64,000 nucleotides of DNA, from assembly GCF_020532725.1 (NCBI RefSeq), contig NZ_JAJAVC010000011.1, forward strand, positions 344,300-408,299, in the 5' to 3' direction. The position numbers and the translations under genes were made by a program. This stretch comes from Methylobacillus arboreus (GTDB lineage Bacteria; Pseudomonadota; Gammaproteobacteria; Burkholderiales; Methylophilaceae). This document shows, in pieces, positions 17,312 to 30,434 of this stretch (position 1 is the stretch's first letter; each line of letters starts with the position of its first letter). Below the pieces are notes generated by a model. That model did no database searches and was not told where the DNA came from. It saw only the letters and a list, made by a program, of their open reading frames with translations.

Positions 17312-18061
17312 ATGCGTCATATAATCCTTTTAGCTGCGTTGCTGTGCGTGGCCTGCAGTTCTGCGCTGCCTTCCTTCAAGCCTTACAAGATGGACATCCA
17401 GCAAGGCAATGTCGTGACATCCAAGATGATGTTGCAATTGCGGCCAGGCATGACCAAGTCCCAGGTGCGCTTCATCATGGGTACGCCCTTGATCCAAGAT
17501 AGTTTCCATCGCGATCGCTGGGATTATTTCTACCAGATGCGCAAGGATGGCAAGATATTAGAGCAGCGCCGCGTGATCATGGAATTTGAAAATGACGCCT
17601 TGAAGCGTGTGCGTGGCGATGTCATTCCTGCGGCGCCAGGCGATACAGCAATCGAGGCTCCTCCTGCCGCGCCTATCGTGGTGGAACCCAAGGCGCCGGA
17701 AAAGAAGGGTGTGCTTGACCGTCTGAAATTCTGGAAGAGCGATAAAGACCAGCCTGCTACGGGTGCCGAATATTATGATACCAAGCCCGTCGTGCCATTG
17801 GCTAAGGATGATCCCAAGGCGCCAAGCAAGGTGGTGCCTGAGTTGGTGTCGCCTGCTGCGCCAGCGGCAGTTCCTGCCCAGTCCCAGCCAACCACACCTC
17901 AATCCAGTCAGCCTGCGCAAGCCAGGCCAGCGGCACAGGAAGGGTTGGGCGCTGCTGCCAGCCAGTCGGCACCAGATGCGGACGAGGATGAAGATGATGA
18001 CTTGCCGCCAGAAGACGAACCCGGCTATTTCGAGCGCATGCTGGAAAAAATCGGCTTCTAA
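17312..18061 (+). CDS. bamE: Outer-membrane assembly lipoprotein BamE with long acidic C-terminal tail
   Basis: A 249-residue protein. The start at ATG 17312 (MRHIILLAALLCVACSSALP) gives a short signal peptide with a lipoprotein-like cysteine; the box CVAC is imperfect. Residues about 25-110 are the BamE/SmpA/OmlA fold, with MMLQLRPGMTKSQVRFIMGT and DRWDYFY. BamE usually ends near here, but this protein goes on for about 140 residues rich in Pro, Ala and Lys, with an acidic stretch EDEDDDLPPEDEP and a final amphipathic FERMLEKIGF. It belongs to the BAM complex that inserts beta-barrel proteins. dapB follows in the same direction. Confidence 0.85.
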   Translation: MRHIILLAALLCVACSSALPSFKPYKMDIQQGNVVTSKMMLQLRPGMTKSQVRFIMGTPLIQDSFHRDRWDYFYQMRKDGKILEQRRVIMEFENDALKRVRGDVIPAAPGDTAIEAPPAAPIVVEPKAPEKKGVLDRLKFWKSDKDQPATGAEYYDTKPVVPLAKDDPKAPSKVVPELVSPAAPAAVPAQSQPTTPQSSQPAQARPAAQEGLGAAASQSAPDADEDEDDDLPPEDEPGYFERMLEKIGF

Positions 18062-18105
18062 AGCATGTGCTGCTGGTTTAATCAATTGATGAATATGGTT
18101 TGAAG

Positions 18106-18909
18106 ATGCAAAAAATTGTGATTGCCGGTTGCTCCGGCCGTATGGGCCATACCCTGCTTGAGGGTGTGTTTGCAGACGCTGAACTGGTATTGCATGGTGC
18201 GTTGGATCGCGAAGGCAGTCCGCAGATAGGCCGCGATGCCGGTGAGCAGTTTGGCCGCGAGACCGGTGTCAAGATAACCGCGGATGTGGCCGCCGCCATT
18301 AGCGGCGCAGATGTGCTGGTGGACTTTACGCGCCCTGAGCCAAGCCTGGAATACCTGGAAGCTTGCCGCCAGGCGGGCGTGAAGCTGGTGATCGGCACGA
18401 CGGGTTTCAGTGCTGAACAGAAGCAGCAGATAGAACGTGCGGCACAGGATGTCGCAATTGTGTTTGCACCTAATATGAGTGTGGGCGTGACCTTGCTGAT
18501 CAATCTGGTACAGGCTGCAGCCAAGGTGCTTGACCAGGGCTACGATGTGGAAATCATTGAGGCGCATCACCGTTTCAAGGTGGATGCGCCATCCGGCACC
18601 GCATTGCGCCTGGGTGAGGCCGCCGCGGAAGCGTTGGGGCGCAATCTTGAAGAATGCGCGGTATACGGTCGTGAGGGTGTGACAGGAGAGCGTGATGCCA
18701 ATACTATCGGCTTTGCCACCGTACGTGGAGGCGATGTGGTGGGTGACCATACTGTGTTGTTTGCCGGTACGGGCGAGCGTGTGGAGTTGACACACAAGGC
18801 ATCAAGCCGTGCCACTTTCGCACTGGGAGCGTTGCGGGCAGCCAAGTTCCTCGCGGCGCACCAGCGTGGCTTGTATGATATGCAGGATGTGCTTGGCCTG
18901 AAAAAATAG
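18106..18909 (+). CDS. dapB: 4-hydroxy-tetrahydrodipicolinate reductase
   Basis: A 267-residue enzyme of the lysine/diaminopimelate pathway. The nucleotide-binding motif is [17 protein letters not shown]. The signature [18 protein letters not shown] carries the catalytic His-His and Lys. ATG 18106 (MQKIVIAG) is preferred over the TTG two codons upstream because it gives the typical N-terminus. It sits 44 bases after bamE, a common beta- and gammaproteobacterial pairing. Confidence 0.95.
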   Translation: MQKIVIAGCSGRMGHTLLEGVFADAELVLHGALDREGSPQIGRDAGEQFGRETGVKITADVAAAISGADVLVDFTRPEPSLEYLEACRQAGVKLVIGTTGFSAEQKQQIERAAQDVAIVFAPNMSVGVTLLINLVQAAAKVLDQGYDVEIIEAHHRFKVDAPSGTALRLGEAAAEALGRNLEECAVYGREGVTGERDANTIGFATVRGGDVVGDHTVLFAGTGERVELTHKASSRATFALGALRAAKFLAAHQRGLYDMQDVLGLKK

Positions 18910-18971
18910 TTGGCTGGTGGCAGTACGGTCATGCAGAATGACCGTGATGCGAAAATTGTTTAAAGCGCGCG

Positions 18972-19000
18972 TTGAAGGCGATACCGCTTTAGGCTATAAT
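18972..19000 (+). promoter_or_regulatory. Predicted sigma-70 promoter of carAB
   Basis: TTGAAG (18972-18977) and a perfect TATAAT (18995-19000) are separated by 17 bases. The start of transcription would be near 19007, about 100 bases before the carA start. Confidence 0.75.
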
Positions 19001-19013
19001 TCCACAAAATTTC

Positions 19014-19043
19014 AAGCGGGATGAGCGGAAGCTCGTCCCGCTT
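19014..19043 (+). promoter_or_regulatory. Leader hairpin with GGAA tetraloop upstream of carA
   Basis: AAGCGGGATGAGC and GCTCGTCCCGCTT pair over 13 positions (one G-U) around a GGAA loop of the GNRA class. It starts only a few bases after the predicted transcription start. There is no U-run after it, so it looks more like a 5' stability or regulatory element than a plain terminator. Confidence 0.6.
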
Positions 19044-19105
19044 TGCACATCCGCTTTCCGTGCCTGCCAGGGGGCGGAATATCAAACAGTTACAAGGAGT
19101 TAGAA

Positions 19106-20236
19106 TTGCCGCAAAGCCCAGCCGTACTTGTACTCGCAGACGGGACAGTGTTCAGGGGCATTTCAATCGGTGCCTTGGGTCAGACTGTGGGCGAGGTGGT
19201 GTTCAACACCTCGATTACCGGTTACCAGGAAATTCTTACCGATCCATCCTATACCAAGCAAATCGTCACGCTGACATATCCGCACATCGGCAATGTCGGC
19301 GTGAATGTCGAGGATGTCGAGTCTGAGCGTGTCTATGCAAGCGGCCTCGTGATTCGTGATTTGCCGCTGCTCAGCAGCAACTGGCGTAGTGAAAAATCCC
19401 TCTCCGATTACCTTGCCGAAAATAACGTGGTTGCGATTGCCGATATCGATACTCGCAAGCTGACCCGTATCCTGCGTGAAAAAGGCGCGCAGGCCGGCTG
19501 TATCATCGCCGGCGAGGTGGATGAAGAAAGTGCGCTGGAATTGGCGCGCGGCTTCCCGGGCCTTGCTGGCATGGACCTCGCCAAGGTGGTGAGCCGCAAA
19601 GAGGTTGGTACCTTCGACCTGGGAGAGTGGAAGCTAGGTGAAGGTTATGCCGCGCCGGATCATGCCAGGTTCAATGTGGTGGCATTCGACTACGGTGTCA
19701 AAAACAACATTCTGCGTATGCTGGTGGAACGCGGCTGCCAGGTGACGATCCTGCCGGCGCAGGCAACCGCTGAGGATGCGCTGGCGCTGAATCCTGACGG
19801 TATCTTCCTGTCCAATGGCCCTGGTGACCCGGAGCCATGTGATTATGCGACCAATGCAATCAGCACCCTTGTGGATACTGGCATTCCTGTATTTGGGATT
19901 TGCCTCGGCCATCAATTGTTGGCCCTTGCCAGCGGTGCCAAAACGGTCAAAATGAAGTTCGGCCATCACGGTGCCAATCATCCGGTGCAGGACCTGGACG
20001 ACAAGCGCGTTTTCATTACCAGCCAGAACCATGGGTTTGCGGTTGATCCTGACAGCCTGCCGGCCAATGTCAAATCTACCCATGTTTCACTGTTTGATGG
20101 CAGCCTGCAAGGCATTGCCCGCACCGACAAGCCTGCATTCAGCTTCCAGGGTCACCCGGAAGCCAGCCCTGGCCCGAACGAGATGAGCTATCTGTTTGAC
20201 CGCTTCATCAACCTGATGGAACAGCAAAAGCAATAA
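19106..20236 (+). CDS. carA: Carbamoyl-phosphate synthase small (glutaminase) chain
   Basis: A 376-residue class I glutamine amidotransferase subunit that feeds ammonia to CarB for arginine and pyrimidine synthesis. The catalytic cysteine is in [13 protein letters not shown], and the His/Glu pair is in [16 protein letters not shown] 19106 is chosen as start because AAGGAG lies 6 bases upstream and the protein then begins close to the conserved [14 protein letters not shown]. An upstream in-frame ATG at 19043 would add 21 unrelated residues. carB follows after 5 bases. Confidence 0.93.
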   Translation: MPQSPAVLVLADGTVFRGISIGALGQTVGEVVFNTSITGYQEILTDPSYTKQIVTLTYPHIGNVGVNVEDVESERVYASGLVIRDLPLLSSNWRSEKSLSDYLAENNVVAIADIDTRKLTRILREKGAQAGCIIAGEVDEESALELARGFPGLAGMDLAKVVSRKEVGTFDLGEWKLGEGYAAPDHARFNVVAFDYGVKNNILRMLVERGCQVTILPAQATAEDALALNPDGIFLSNGPGDPEPCDYATNAISTLVDTGIPVFGICLGHQLLALASGAKTVKMKFGHHGANHPVQDLDDKRVFITSQNHGFAVDPDSLPANVKSTHVSLFDGSLQGIARTDKPAFSFQGHPEASPGPNEMSYLFDRFINLMEQQKQ

Positions 20237-20241
20237 TTACC

Positions 20242-23448
<3,207 letters not shown>

Positions 23449-23468
23449 TAATATAGTCGTTAACCAGA

Positions 23469-23505
23469 CCACGCCTGTGTTACAGGTGTGGTTTTTATTT
23501 TTATT
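23469..23505 (+). terminator. Rho-independent terminator of carAB
   Basis: ACCACGCCTGT and ACAGGTGTGGT form an 11-pair stem around a GTT loop, followed by a run of T. Confidence 0.9.
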
Positions 23506-23587
23506 CATGGCATGCATGTCCGTGGCTAGGGGCCCGGTGATGGTGCATCTTTAAATTAGCAAGTTGTGGAATTCCAGGGAATAGCAA

Positions 23588-24064
23588 ATGAATCAAATTC
23601 CAATTACAGTCAAAGGCGCCGAACTCCTCAAAGCCGAACTGCAACGCCTGCGTAGCGTAGACCGGCCAGCAGTGATCCAGGCGATTGCGGAAGCGCGCGC
23701 GCAGGGTGATCTTTCTGAAAATGCGGAATATGATGCCGCCAAGGAGCGCCAGAGCTTTATCGAGGGCCGGATTGCCGAAGTCGAGGCCAAGCTTTCCAAT
23801 GCCATGGTGATCGACCCGAAGACCCTTAATGCGGATGGCCGTTGTGTATTCGGTGCCACGGTTGAGGTTGAGGATCTGGATAGCGGCGATATTGCCACTT
23901 ACCAGATTGTGGGGGATGATGAGGCCGATATCAAAGGCGGCAAGATTTCAATCGGTTCGCCGATTGCCCGTGCATTGATCGGCAAGGTCGAAGGGGATAT
24001 TGCAGAAGTAGTAGCCCCCGGCGGCTTGCGTTCCTATGAAGTGCTCAATGTGCAGTATATCTAA
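23588..24064 (+). CDS. greA: Transcription elongation factor GreA
   Basis: A 158-residue protein of normal length. It has an N-terminal antiparallel coiled coil with the acidic tip DLSENAEYDAAKERQ that enters the RNA polymerase secondary channel and stimulates cleavage of backtracked RNA. The C-terminal FKBP-like domain holds ISIGSPIARALIGKVEGDI. It follows carB after a terminator, so it has its own promoter, which I could not place with confidence. Confidence 0.96.
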   Translation: MNQIPITVKGAELLKAELQRLRSVDRPAVIQAIAEARAQGDLSENAEYDAAKERQSFIEGRIAEVEAKLSNAMVIDPKTLNADGRCVFGATVEVEDLDSGDIATYQIVGDDEADIKGGKISIGSPIARALIGKVEGDIAEVVAPGGLRSYEVLNVQYI

Positions 24065-24076
24065 CGAGGTCCCGGT

Positions 24077-24532
24077 ATGAACGCATGGTCGGACAGGTTG
24101 GCATTGATCGTCATTACCTTGTGGGTAGGGGCCTTGTGGGTCGTTGGCTATGTCGTGGCGCCCAGCCTGTTCAGCCAACTGGCAGCAGATAAGCCATTGG
24201 CCGGCAACCTTGCCGGGCGTTTGTTCGAGCTGGTGGCCTATATAGGCTTTGCAAGCGCGGCCTACTTGTTGCTACACCGCTTGCTGCGTTCAGGGATTTT
24301 TGCATTGAAGCAGGGCTTTTTCTGGGCCGTGGTCATCATGCTCCTGATCGCGATTGCTGGGCAGTTCGGCATACAGCCGATGATGGCGGATCTGAAGGCG
24401 CAAGCTTTGCCTTCAGATGTAATGCATAGCGACTTTGCGGATCAATTCAGCCTTATCCATGGTATCGCCAGCGTAGGCTATCTGGTTCAGAGCCTGCTGG
24501 GATTGGTCCTGATTTTCAAGGGCAGGCAATAA
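24077..24532 (+). CDS. DUF4149 family inner-membrane protein
   Basis: A 151-residue hydrophobic protein with four likely membrane helices (about residues 8-32, 50-68, 78-97 and 128-147). The start WSDRLALIVITLWVGALWVV and the LFELVAYIGFASAAYLLL stretch fit the DUF4149/TMEM205-like family, which has no settled function. It begins 13 bases after greA and is probably co-transcribed with it, an association often seen in Betaproteobacteria. Confidence 0.75.
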   Translation: MNAWSDRLALIVITLWVGALWVVGYVVAPSLFSQLAADKPLAGNLAGRLFELVAYIGFASAAYLLLHRLLRSGIFALKQGFFWAVVIMLLIAIAGQFGIQPMMADLKAQALPSDVMHSDFADQFSLIHGIASVGYLVQSLLGLVLIFKGRQ

Positions 24533-24533
24533 A

Positions 24534-24581
24534 GAAAAGCCGCACTCAAGCCTAGCTGGCCAAGGTTGCGGCTTCTTTTCT
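24534..24581. terminator. Bidirectional terminator between the DUF4149 gene and yhbY
   Basis: GAAAAGCCGCA (24534-24544) pairs with TGCGGCTTCTTTTC (24567-24580), with an A-rich left and T-rich right flank. It can end both converging transcripts. Confidence 0.8.
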
Positions 24582-24589
24582 AAGAATAT

Positions 24590-24877
24590 TTATTTGGGAA
24601 TTATAATCTTGGGTTGTTCTGCCCGGCGGTAGATAACCAGCTGCTTGCCGATATGGTGCACAGGAATGGCGTTGGTCTTCTCGCATATTTCCTGCAACAT
24701 TGCAGTACGGGCTGCGCGATCGTCGCCGAATACCTTGATCTTGATCAATTCATGGGATTTCAGGCTGACGTCGATTTCCTTCAGAACCTGTTCTGTCAGG
24801 CCGTTATTACCAATCATCACGACTGGGTTCAGATCGTGGCCCAAGCCACGCAGAAAACTGATTTGTTTGGAATTCAA
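24590..24877 (-). CDS. yhbY: YhbY/CRM-domain ribosome-assembly RNA-binding protein
   Basis: A 95-residue CRM-domain protein associated with pre-50S ribosomal subunits. It has LNSKQISFLRGLGHDLNPVV, the GNNGLTEQVLKEID loop and the C-terminal HHIGKQLVIYRR. The open frame extends upstream to ATG 24961, but that would overlap rlmE on the other strand. TTG 24877 gives the usual family length and N-terminus. It is divergent from rlmE with 42 bases between. Confidence 0.82.
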   Translation of the reverse strand: MNSKQISFLRGLGHDLNPVVMIGNNGLTEQVLKEIDVSLKSHELIKIKVFGDDRAARTAMLQEICEKTNAIPVHHIGKQLVIYRRAEQPKIIIPK

Positions 24878-24919
24878 TTGATTTATCTTGTTGATTCGAA
24901 AAGGCTCGCAGTTTAGCAG

Positions 24920-25543
24920 ATGAAGCGCCGACCTACCAGTAAAGCTTGGCTGCAAGAGCACGTGAATGACGAGTTCGTCAAGCGTGCGCAGCGGGATGGT
25001 TACCGCGCACGCGCAGCTTACAAACTAATTGAAATTGATGAAAAGGATCAACTGATCAAGCCGGGCATGACCATCGTTGATCTGGGATCAGCCCCGGGAA
25101 GCTGGTCGCAGGTCGCCATGCACCGCCTTGGAGGTAAAGGACGCGTGATTGCGCTGGATATTCTTGAAATGCCGCCGGTTCCCGGCGTGGAGTTCATTCA
25201 GGGGGACTTCCGTGAAGATGCGGTATTGGCCCAGCTGGAAAAAAGTCTGGATGGAAAGCCGGTAGACCTTGTAATTGCCGATATGGCCCCCAATATCAGT
25301 GGCATCAGTGTAGTTGATCAAGCCAATGCGGCGCATTTGACCGAGTTGGCACTTGAATTCAGCCGCGATTGGTTGAAACCGGGCGGCAATTTCCTGGTCA
25401 AAGTGTTCATCGGTTCCGGATTTGACGAGATTGTGCTTGCCATGCGCGACAGTTTTGAAAAGGTGGTAACGCGCAAACCCAAGGCTTCCCGCGACCGTAG
25501 CAGTGAGGTTTATCTTCTCGGCCTGAAACGCAAGAATGCCTGA
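24920..25543 (+). CDS. rlmE: 23S rRNA 2'-O-ribose methyltransferase (U2552)
   Basis: A 207-residue SAM-dependent FtsJ/RrmJ methyltransferase that methylates U2552 of 23S rRNA. The SAM site is [14 protein letters not shown]. The K-D-K-E catalytic set is seen in [32 protein letters not shown] and SSEVYLLGL. ftsH follows 72 bases later, the classic rlmE-ftsH pairing. Confidence 0.95.
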   Translation: MKRRPTSKAWLQEHVNDEFVKRAQRDGYRARAAYKLIEIDEKDQLIKPGMTIVDLGSAPGSWSQVAMHRLGGKGRVIALDILEMPPVPGVEFIQGDFREDAVLAQLEKSLDGKPVDLVIADMAPNISGISVVDQANAAHLTELALEFSRDWLKPGGNFLVKVFIGSGFDEIVLAMRDSFEKVVTRKPKASRDRSSEVYLLGLKRKNA

Positions 25544-25615
25544 ATATTGGGGCAGGGCAGCTAAAATAGGTTTAGAATAAAGCAGTAAATTCCCATATGA
25601 ATAAGGATCGGGACT

Positions 25616-27508
25616 TTGAATAACATCGTAAAGAACATTGCTATCTGGCTGATTGTGGCTCTGGTGCTCATGACGGTTTTCAACCAGTTCGGCCCCAAGG
25701 GTTCTTCGGAAAGCCAGGTGGTGTACTCCCAGTTCATCAATGAGGTGAAAGACGGCAGGATCGCCAAGGTCACGATAGACGGCCGCGTGCTACGGGGTGT
25801 TACCAATGAAGGCCGTAAATTCAATACTTATGCGCCGTCTGATCCATGGTTGGTATCCGATCTCCTCAAGCACAACGTGACCGTGGAAGCCAAGCCAGAC
25901 GAAGAGCCTTCTCTCCTCATGAGTATTTTTGTCTCATGGTTCCCTATGCTGTTGCTGATCGGCGTCTGGGTATTCTTCATGCGCCAGATGCAAGGTGGCG
26001 GCAAGGGCGGTGCGTTCTCGTTCGGCAAGAGCAAGGCGCGCCAACTGGATGAAAATTCCAACCACACGACCTTTGCCGATGTCGCCGGTTGCGACGAAGC
26101 CAAGGAAGAGGTTTCCGAGCTGGTGGAATTCCTGCGTGACCCGACCAAGTTCCAGAAGCTGGGTGGACGCATTCCACGCGGCGTATTGATGGTTGGCCCT
26201 CCCGGTACAGGTAAAACCCTGCTTGCCAAGGCGATTGCCGGCGAAGCCAAGGTGCCTTTCTTTACGATTTCCGGTTCCGACTTCGTTGAAATGTTCGTTG
26301 GCGTGGGTGCAGCCCGTGTGCGCGACATGTTTGAACAGGCCAAGAAAAATGCGCCTTGCATCATCTTTATTGATGAAATTGATGCTGTAGGCCGTCATCG
26401 TGGTGCTGGTACTGGCGGTGGTAATGATGAGCGTGAGCAGACGCTCAACCAGATGCTGGTGGAAATGGATGGCTTCGAGGCCAATTCCGGCGTCATTGTC
26501 ATTGCTGCTACCAACCGTGCTGATGTGCTGGACAAGGCGCTGCTGCGTCCTGGGCGTTTTGACCGCCAAGTGATGGTCGGCCTGCCCGATATCCGTGGTC
26601 GTGAGCAGATTCTCAAGGTGCATATGCGCAAGGTGCCGATTGATGCCGACGTCAAGGCCGATATCCTTGCGCGCGGTACGCCAGGTTTCTCTGGTGCCGA
26701 CTTGGCCAACCTAGTGAACGAGGCTGCATTGTTTGCGGCACGCCGCAACAAGCGCACTGTCGATATGCAAGATTTCGAGGATGCCAAGGACAAGATATTC
26801 ATGGGGCCTGAGCGCAAATCCATGATCATGCGCGAGGAAGAGCGCCGCAACACGGCTTACCACGAATCTGGCCATGCCGTCGTGGCTGCCCTGCTGCCGC
26901 ATGCCGATCCTGTGCACAAGGTGACCATCATGCCTCGCGGCTGGGCGCTGGGCCTGACCTGGCAATTGCCCGAGCATGACCGCATCAGCAACTACAAGGA
27001 CAAGATGCTGGAAGAAATTTCCATCCTGTTCGGCGGTCGTATTGCGGAAGAAATCTTCATGCACCAGATGTCCACCGGTGCTTCTAACGACTTTGAGCGG
27101 GCCACCAAGATCGCGCGCGACATGGTGACCAAATACGGCATGTCCGATGTATTGGGTACCATGGTGTATGCGGGTAGCGAGCAGGATTCGTTCTTCGGCA
27201 GCATGTCTTCCAAGACTGTGTCCGAGGCGACCCAGCAGAAGGTGGATGCGGAAATCCGACGTATCCTGGATGAGCAATATGCCGTGGCACGCAGGTTGTT
27301 GGAAGAAAACCGTGACAAGGTGGAAGTCATGACGGCAGCTTTGCTGGAATGGGAAACCATCGATGCCGAGCAGATCCAGGACATCATGAAAGGCAACCAG
27401 CCCCGTCCGCCTAAGCCTGCGCCGCCAAGCAACAAGCCTGCCGCAGATAATGATAGCGGCGGCGGCACTACGACAGAGCCTGCACCGCAGCCTGCCGCTA
27501 AAACCTAA
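25616..27508 (+). CDS. ftsH: ATP-dependent zinc metalloprotease FtsH
   Basis: A 630-residue inner-membrane AAA+ protease. It has two N-terminal membrane helices (about 5-22 and 100-120) flanking a periplasmic domain. Walker A is [18 protein letters not shown], Walker [14 protein letters not shown], and the SRH is [20 protein letters not shown]. The zinc site HESGH is near residue 417. The tail is Pro-rich. TTG 25616 is chosen because AAGGA lies 8 bases upstream. It degrades unassembled membrane proteins and regulators such as LpxC and sigma-32 in relatives. Confidence 0.96.
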   Translation: MNNIVKNIAIWLIVALVLMTVFNQFGPKGSSESQVVYSQFINEVKDGRIAKVTIDGRVLRGVTNEGRKFNTYAPSDPWLVSDLLKHNVTVEAKPDEEPSLLMSIFVSWFPMLLLIGVWVFFMRQMQGGGKGGAFSFGKSKARQLDENSNHTTFADVAGCDEAKEEVSELVEFLRDPTKFQKLGGRIPRGVLMVGPPGTGKTLLAKAIAGEAKVPFFTISGSDFVEMFVGVGAARVRDMFEQAKKNAPCIIFIDEIDAVGRHRGAGTGGGNDEREQTLNQMLVEMDGFEANSGVIVIAATNRADVLDKALLRPGRFDRQVMVGLPDIRGREQILKVHMRKVPIDADVKADILARGTPGFSGADLANLVNEAALFAARRNKRTVDMQDFEDAKDKIFMGPERKSMIMREEERRNTAYHESGHAVVAALLPHADPVHKVTIMPRGWALGLTWQLPEHDRISNYKDKMLEEISILFGGRIAEEIFMHQMSTGASNDFERATKIARDMVTKYGMSDVLGTMVYAGSEQDSFFGSMSSKTVSEATQQKVDAEIRRILDEQYAVARRLLEENRDKVEVMTAALLEWETIDAEQIQDIMKGNQPRPPKPAPPSNKPAADNDSGGGTTTEPAPQPAAKT

Positions 27509-27524
27509 ATCTGATTCAAGTTCC

Positions 27525-27580
27525 AAGGCCACAAGCCACTCGAAAGCAATGACTTCGGGACTTGTGGCCTTTATTATTTC
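27525..27580 (+). terminator. Hairpin terminator between ftsH and folP
   Basis: AAGGCCACAAG (27525-27535) pairs with CTTGTGGCCTT (27561-27571), with weaker inner pairing, followed by TTATTATTTCC. The folP start is only 27 bases beyond, so partial read-through is possible. Confidence 0.7.
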
Positions 27581-27597
27581 CGTTTTTTAATCAATGT

Positions 27598-28437
27598 ATG
27601 CATAACTCCAATCAATTCATTTGCGGCAAGTTTCAGCTTGACCTCATGCGCCCGCACGTCATGGGCATTGTCAATGTCACACCGGACTCCTTTTCCGATG
27701 GGGGCCGTTATGCCTCGGCAGAACTTGCAGTGGCGCACGCGTTGCAACTAGTGGCCGAGGGCGCCGATATCCTCGATATCGGCGGCGAATCCACCCGGCC
27801 CAATGCCACGCCTGTCAGCCTGGATGAGGAGTTGAGCCGGGTGATTCCGGTGATAGAACGTTTGGTGCGAGAGGTGGAAGTGCCGCTGTCGATTGATACC
27901 TATAAGCCGGAAGTGATGCGCGAGGCGGTCAATGCAGGCGCTGCCATCATTAACGATATTTGTGGCTTGCAAGCGCCGGGGGCGTTGGACGCCGCGGCTG
28001 AAGGCAATGCCGGAGTTTGTTTGATGCATATGCAGGGCACGCCGCAAACCATGCAGCAAAACCCAACTTATGGGGATGTCGTGCAGGAGGTAAAAGCCTT
28101 TCTAGAGGAGCGTTTGCAGGCAAGCCAGGCTGCGGGTATTGCTGCCGAGCGTATCGTCCTCGACCCGGGCTTTGGTTTCGGCAAGCGTACTGTGCATAAT
28201 ATTGCCTTGTTAAACGGCCTTCCCGAGGTGTTGAGTTTGGGGCGTCCCTTGCTTGTGGGATTGTCACGCAAATCGGTACTCGGGCAGATTCTCGGCAGTG
28301 ATGTCGACCAGCGGTTGCATGGCAGCCTCGCAGCCTCCGTGGTTTCTGTCATGAAAGGTGCTCGGATTGTCCGTGTGCATGATGTGAAGGCGACCGTTGA
28401 TGCGCTCAAGGTGGTGGATGCCGTGGTCAATGCCTGA
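27598..28437 (+). CDS. folP: Dihydropteroate synthase
   Basis: A 279-residue TIM-barrel enzyme that joins p-aminobenzoate to the pterin pyrophosphate in folate synthesis, the target of sulfonamides. Motifs are MGIVNVTPDSFSDGGRY and ILDIGGESTRPNA, then VLDPGFGFGKR and LSRKSVLG. ATG 27598 is chosen; a longer frame starting at TTG 27562 begins inside the ftsH terminator. glmM follows after 27 bases, the normal folP-glmM order. Confidence 0.95.
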   Translation: MHNSNQFICGKFQLDLMRPHVMGIVNVTPDSFSDGGRYASAELAVAHALQLVAEGADILDIGGESTRPNATPVSLDEELSRVIPVIERLVREVEVPLSIDTYKPEVMREAVNAGAAIINDICGLQAPGALDAAAEGNAGVCLMHMQGTPQTMQQNPTYGDVVQEVKAFLEERLQASQAAGIAAERIVLDPGFGFGKRTVHNIALLNGLPEVLSLGRPLLVGLSRKSVLGQILGSDVDQRLHGSLAASVVSVMKGARIVRVHDVKATVDALKVVDAVVNA

Positions 28438-28464
28438 GCGCGGCTTATAAAAGAAAAAGAGTGA

Positions 28465-29829
28465 ATGATGAGCAGAAAGTATTTTGGTACCGATGGTGTG
28501 CGCGGCAAGGTAGGGACATTCCCTATCACTCCGGATTTTGTCATGCGGCTCGGTTATGCTGCCGGGCGCGTGCTGACACGCATGGACCATCACCTGGCGC
28601 CAGGCACCAAGCCGTTGGTAATTATTGGTAAAGATACCCGCATCTCGGGCTACATGTTCGAGACTGCACTGGTCTCGGGCCTATGTGCCGGCGGTGTTAA
28701 TGTCCGCATCACTGGGCCGTTGCCGACGCCGGCCATTGCCCATGTCACCCGTGCGCAGCGTGCGCAGGCGGGCATTGTCATTTCCGCATCGCATAACCCG
28801 TTTGATGACAATGGCATCAAATTCTTCTCGGCACAGGGCACCAAACTGCCTGATGAAGTGGAACTGGCAATCGAGGCTGAATTGGATCAACCCATGGAAC
28901 TGGTTCCGGCTGAGCAAATAGGCAGGGTCAAGCGTATTGATGATGCCGCGGGGCGTTATATTGAATTCTGCAAAAGCACATTTCCTAATGCGCTGGATTT
29001 GCGCGGCCTCAAGATCGTGCTCGATTGTGCCCACGGCGCGACTTATCACGTGGCACCACCGGTGTTCCACGAGTTGGGCGCAGAAGTGATCAGCATAGGC
29101 ACGAACCCGAATGGCCTTAATATCAACCTCAATGTGGGTTCCACACACCCAGAGACATTGCAAAAGGCCGTGGTGGAAAACCAGGCCGACCTCGGCATTG
29201 CATTCGACGGTGATGGTGACCGCGTGCTCATGGTGGATGGCGATGGCCAGTTGCTGGATGGCGACCAACTGCTTTATATCATTGCCAGCCATCGGTATGA
29301 GCGCGGCCAGCTTGAGGGTGGCGTAGTTGGCACCCTGATGACCAACCTCGCGCTGGAGCATGCCCTCGGCAAAGCCGGTATTCTGTTCCAGCGTGCCAAG
29401 GTGGGTGACCGTTACGTTCTGGAGCTGCTCAATGCCAACAACTGGCAACTGGGTGGGGAGAACTCCGGGCATATCCTCTGTCTGGACAAGCACAGCAGCG
29501 GCGACGGCATCATTGCTGCCTTGCAGGTGCTGCATGCCTTGCGGGCATCCAGCCTGACACTGGCGGACTGGGGCAAGCGCTTGCCGCTTTATCCACAGGT
29601 GCTCATCAACGTCAAGGTGGCGGAACGCATCGCACTGGATGAACATCCCCAGCTACAGGCTGCGGTTAAATCTGCAGAAGATACATTGAACGGCAGCGGC
29701 CGGGTGCTGTTGCGTGCTTCCGGTACTGAGCCCAAGATCCGCGTCATGGTCGAAGGCCAGGATAGAGCATTGGTGCAGCGCCTTGCCGAAGACATTGCCG
29801 CGGTGGTGCAGCAAGTGGCTGGAGGCTAA
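28465..29829 (+). CDS. glmM: Phosphoglucosamine mutase
   Basis: A 454-residue alpha-D-phosphohexomutase that converts glucosamine-6-phosphate to glucosamine-1-phosphate for peptidoglycan and LPS. The phosphoserine loop is [17 protein letters not shown], the metal loop is [13 protein letters not shown], the sugar loop GGENSGHI, and the phosphate-binding [14 protein letters not shown]. Two adjacent ATG codons (28465, 28468) could start translation. Confidence 0.96.
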   Translation: MMSRKYFGTDGVRGKVGTFPITPDFVMRLGYAAGRVLTRMDHHLAPGTKPLVIIGKDTRISGYMFETALVSGLCAGGVNVRITGPLPTPAIAHVTRAQRAQAGIVISASHNPFDDNGIKFFSAQGTKLPDEVELAIEAELDQPMELVPAEQIGRVKRIDDAAGRYIEFCKSTFPNALDLRGLKIVLDCAHGATYHVAPPVFHELGAEVISIGTNPNGLNINLNVGSTHPETLQKAVVENQADLGIAFDGDGDRVLMVDGDGQLLDGDQLLYIIASHRYERGQLEGGVVGTLMTNLALEHALGKAGILFQRAKVGDRYVLELLNANNWQLGGENSGHILCLDKHSSGDGIIAALQVLHALRASSLTLADWGKRLPLYPQVLINVKVAERIALDEHPQLQAAVKSAEDTLNGSGRVLLRASGTEPKIRVMVEGQDRALVQRLAEDIAAVVQQVAGG

Positions 29830-29894
29830 ATGCTGTCATCATAAATTCAGCGGAGTGACACGGTTTTGTCATCGAGGCGTGCGAATCTGCACGC

Positions 29895-30434
29895 ATGCAA
29901 AACCGTCCGCTGACAACTTATCTTGACCGTATCTGTGCGCTCGACAGCGCCCTGTGCATCAAGGCCAACCGCAGCAGCCATTACCGGCTGGTGCGCTGGA
30001 GCTTCCGTTTGGTGAGTCGGCTGGGCGATGGCGTGTTCTGGTATGCCGTCATGCTCGGGATCATATTGACACAGGGGGAGGCAGGCGTTGTCCCTTGCCT
30101 GCATATGATTGCCGTCGGCCTCACCGGCACGCTTATCTACAAATGGCTCAAAGGCAAGACGTTGCGCCCCAGGCCATATGCCGTCCACCAGGATATCTGG
30201 CTTGCGGGCAAACCACTCGACAAATTCAGCTTTCCTTCCGGCCATACATTGCATGCCGTCGCATTCAGCGTGGTTGCGCTAAGTTATTATCCTGAACTCA
30301 ACTTGTTGATCCTGCCGTTTGCTGCCCTGGTGGCGATGTCGCGTGTGGTGCTGGGACTCCACTATCCAAGTGATGTGCTTGCCGGGGCAGGAATTGGCGC
30401 CCTGATCGCTTCGATGTCTTTCATGCTGGTCTAG
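29895..30434 (+). CDS. PAP2-family membrane phosphatase
   Basis: A 179-residue integral membrane phosphatase. The three PAP2 motifs are intact: K-x6-R-P in KGKTLRPRP, PSGH in FSFPSGHTLHAVAF, and S-R-x5-H-x3-D in SRVVLGLHYPSD. About five membrane helices are likely. Substrates of relatives are phosphatidic acid, phosphatidylglycerol phosphate or undecaprenyl pyrophosphate; the choice cannot be made from sequence. It lies between glmM and a phospholipase C-like gene and dgkA, which suggests a lipid phosphate role. Confidence 0.85.
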   Translation: MQNRPLTTYLDRICALDSALCIKANRSSHYRLVRWSFRLVSRLGDGVFWYAVMLGIILTQGEAGVVPCLHMIAVGLTGTLIYKWLKGKTLRPRPYAVHQDIWLAGKPLDKFSFPSGHTLHAVAFSVVALSYYPELNLLILPFAALVAMSRVVLGLHYPSDVLAGAGIGALIASMSFMLV

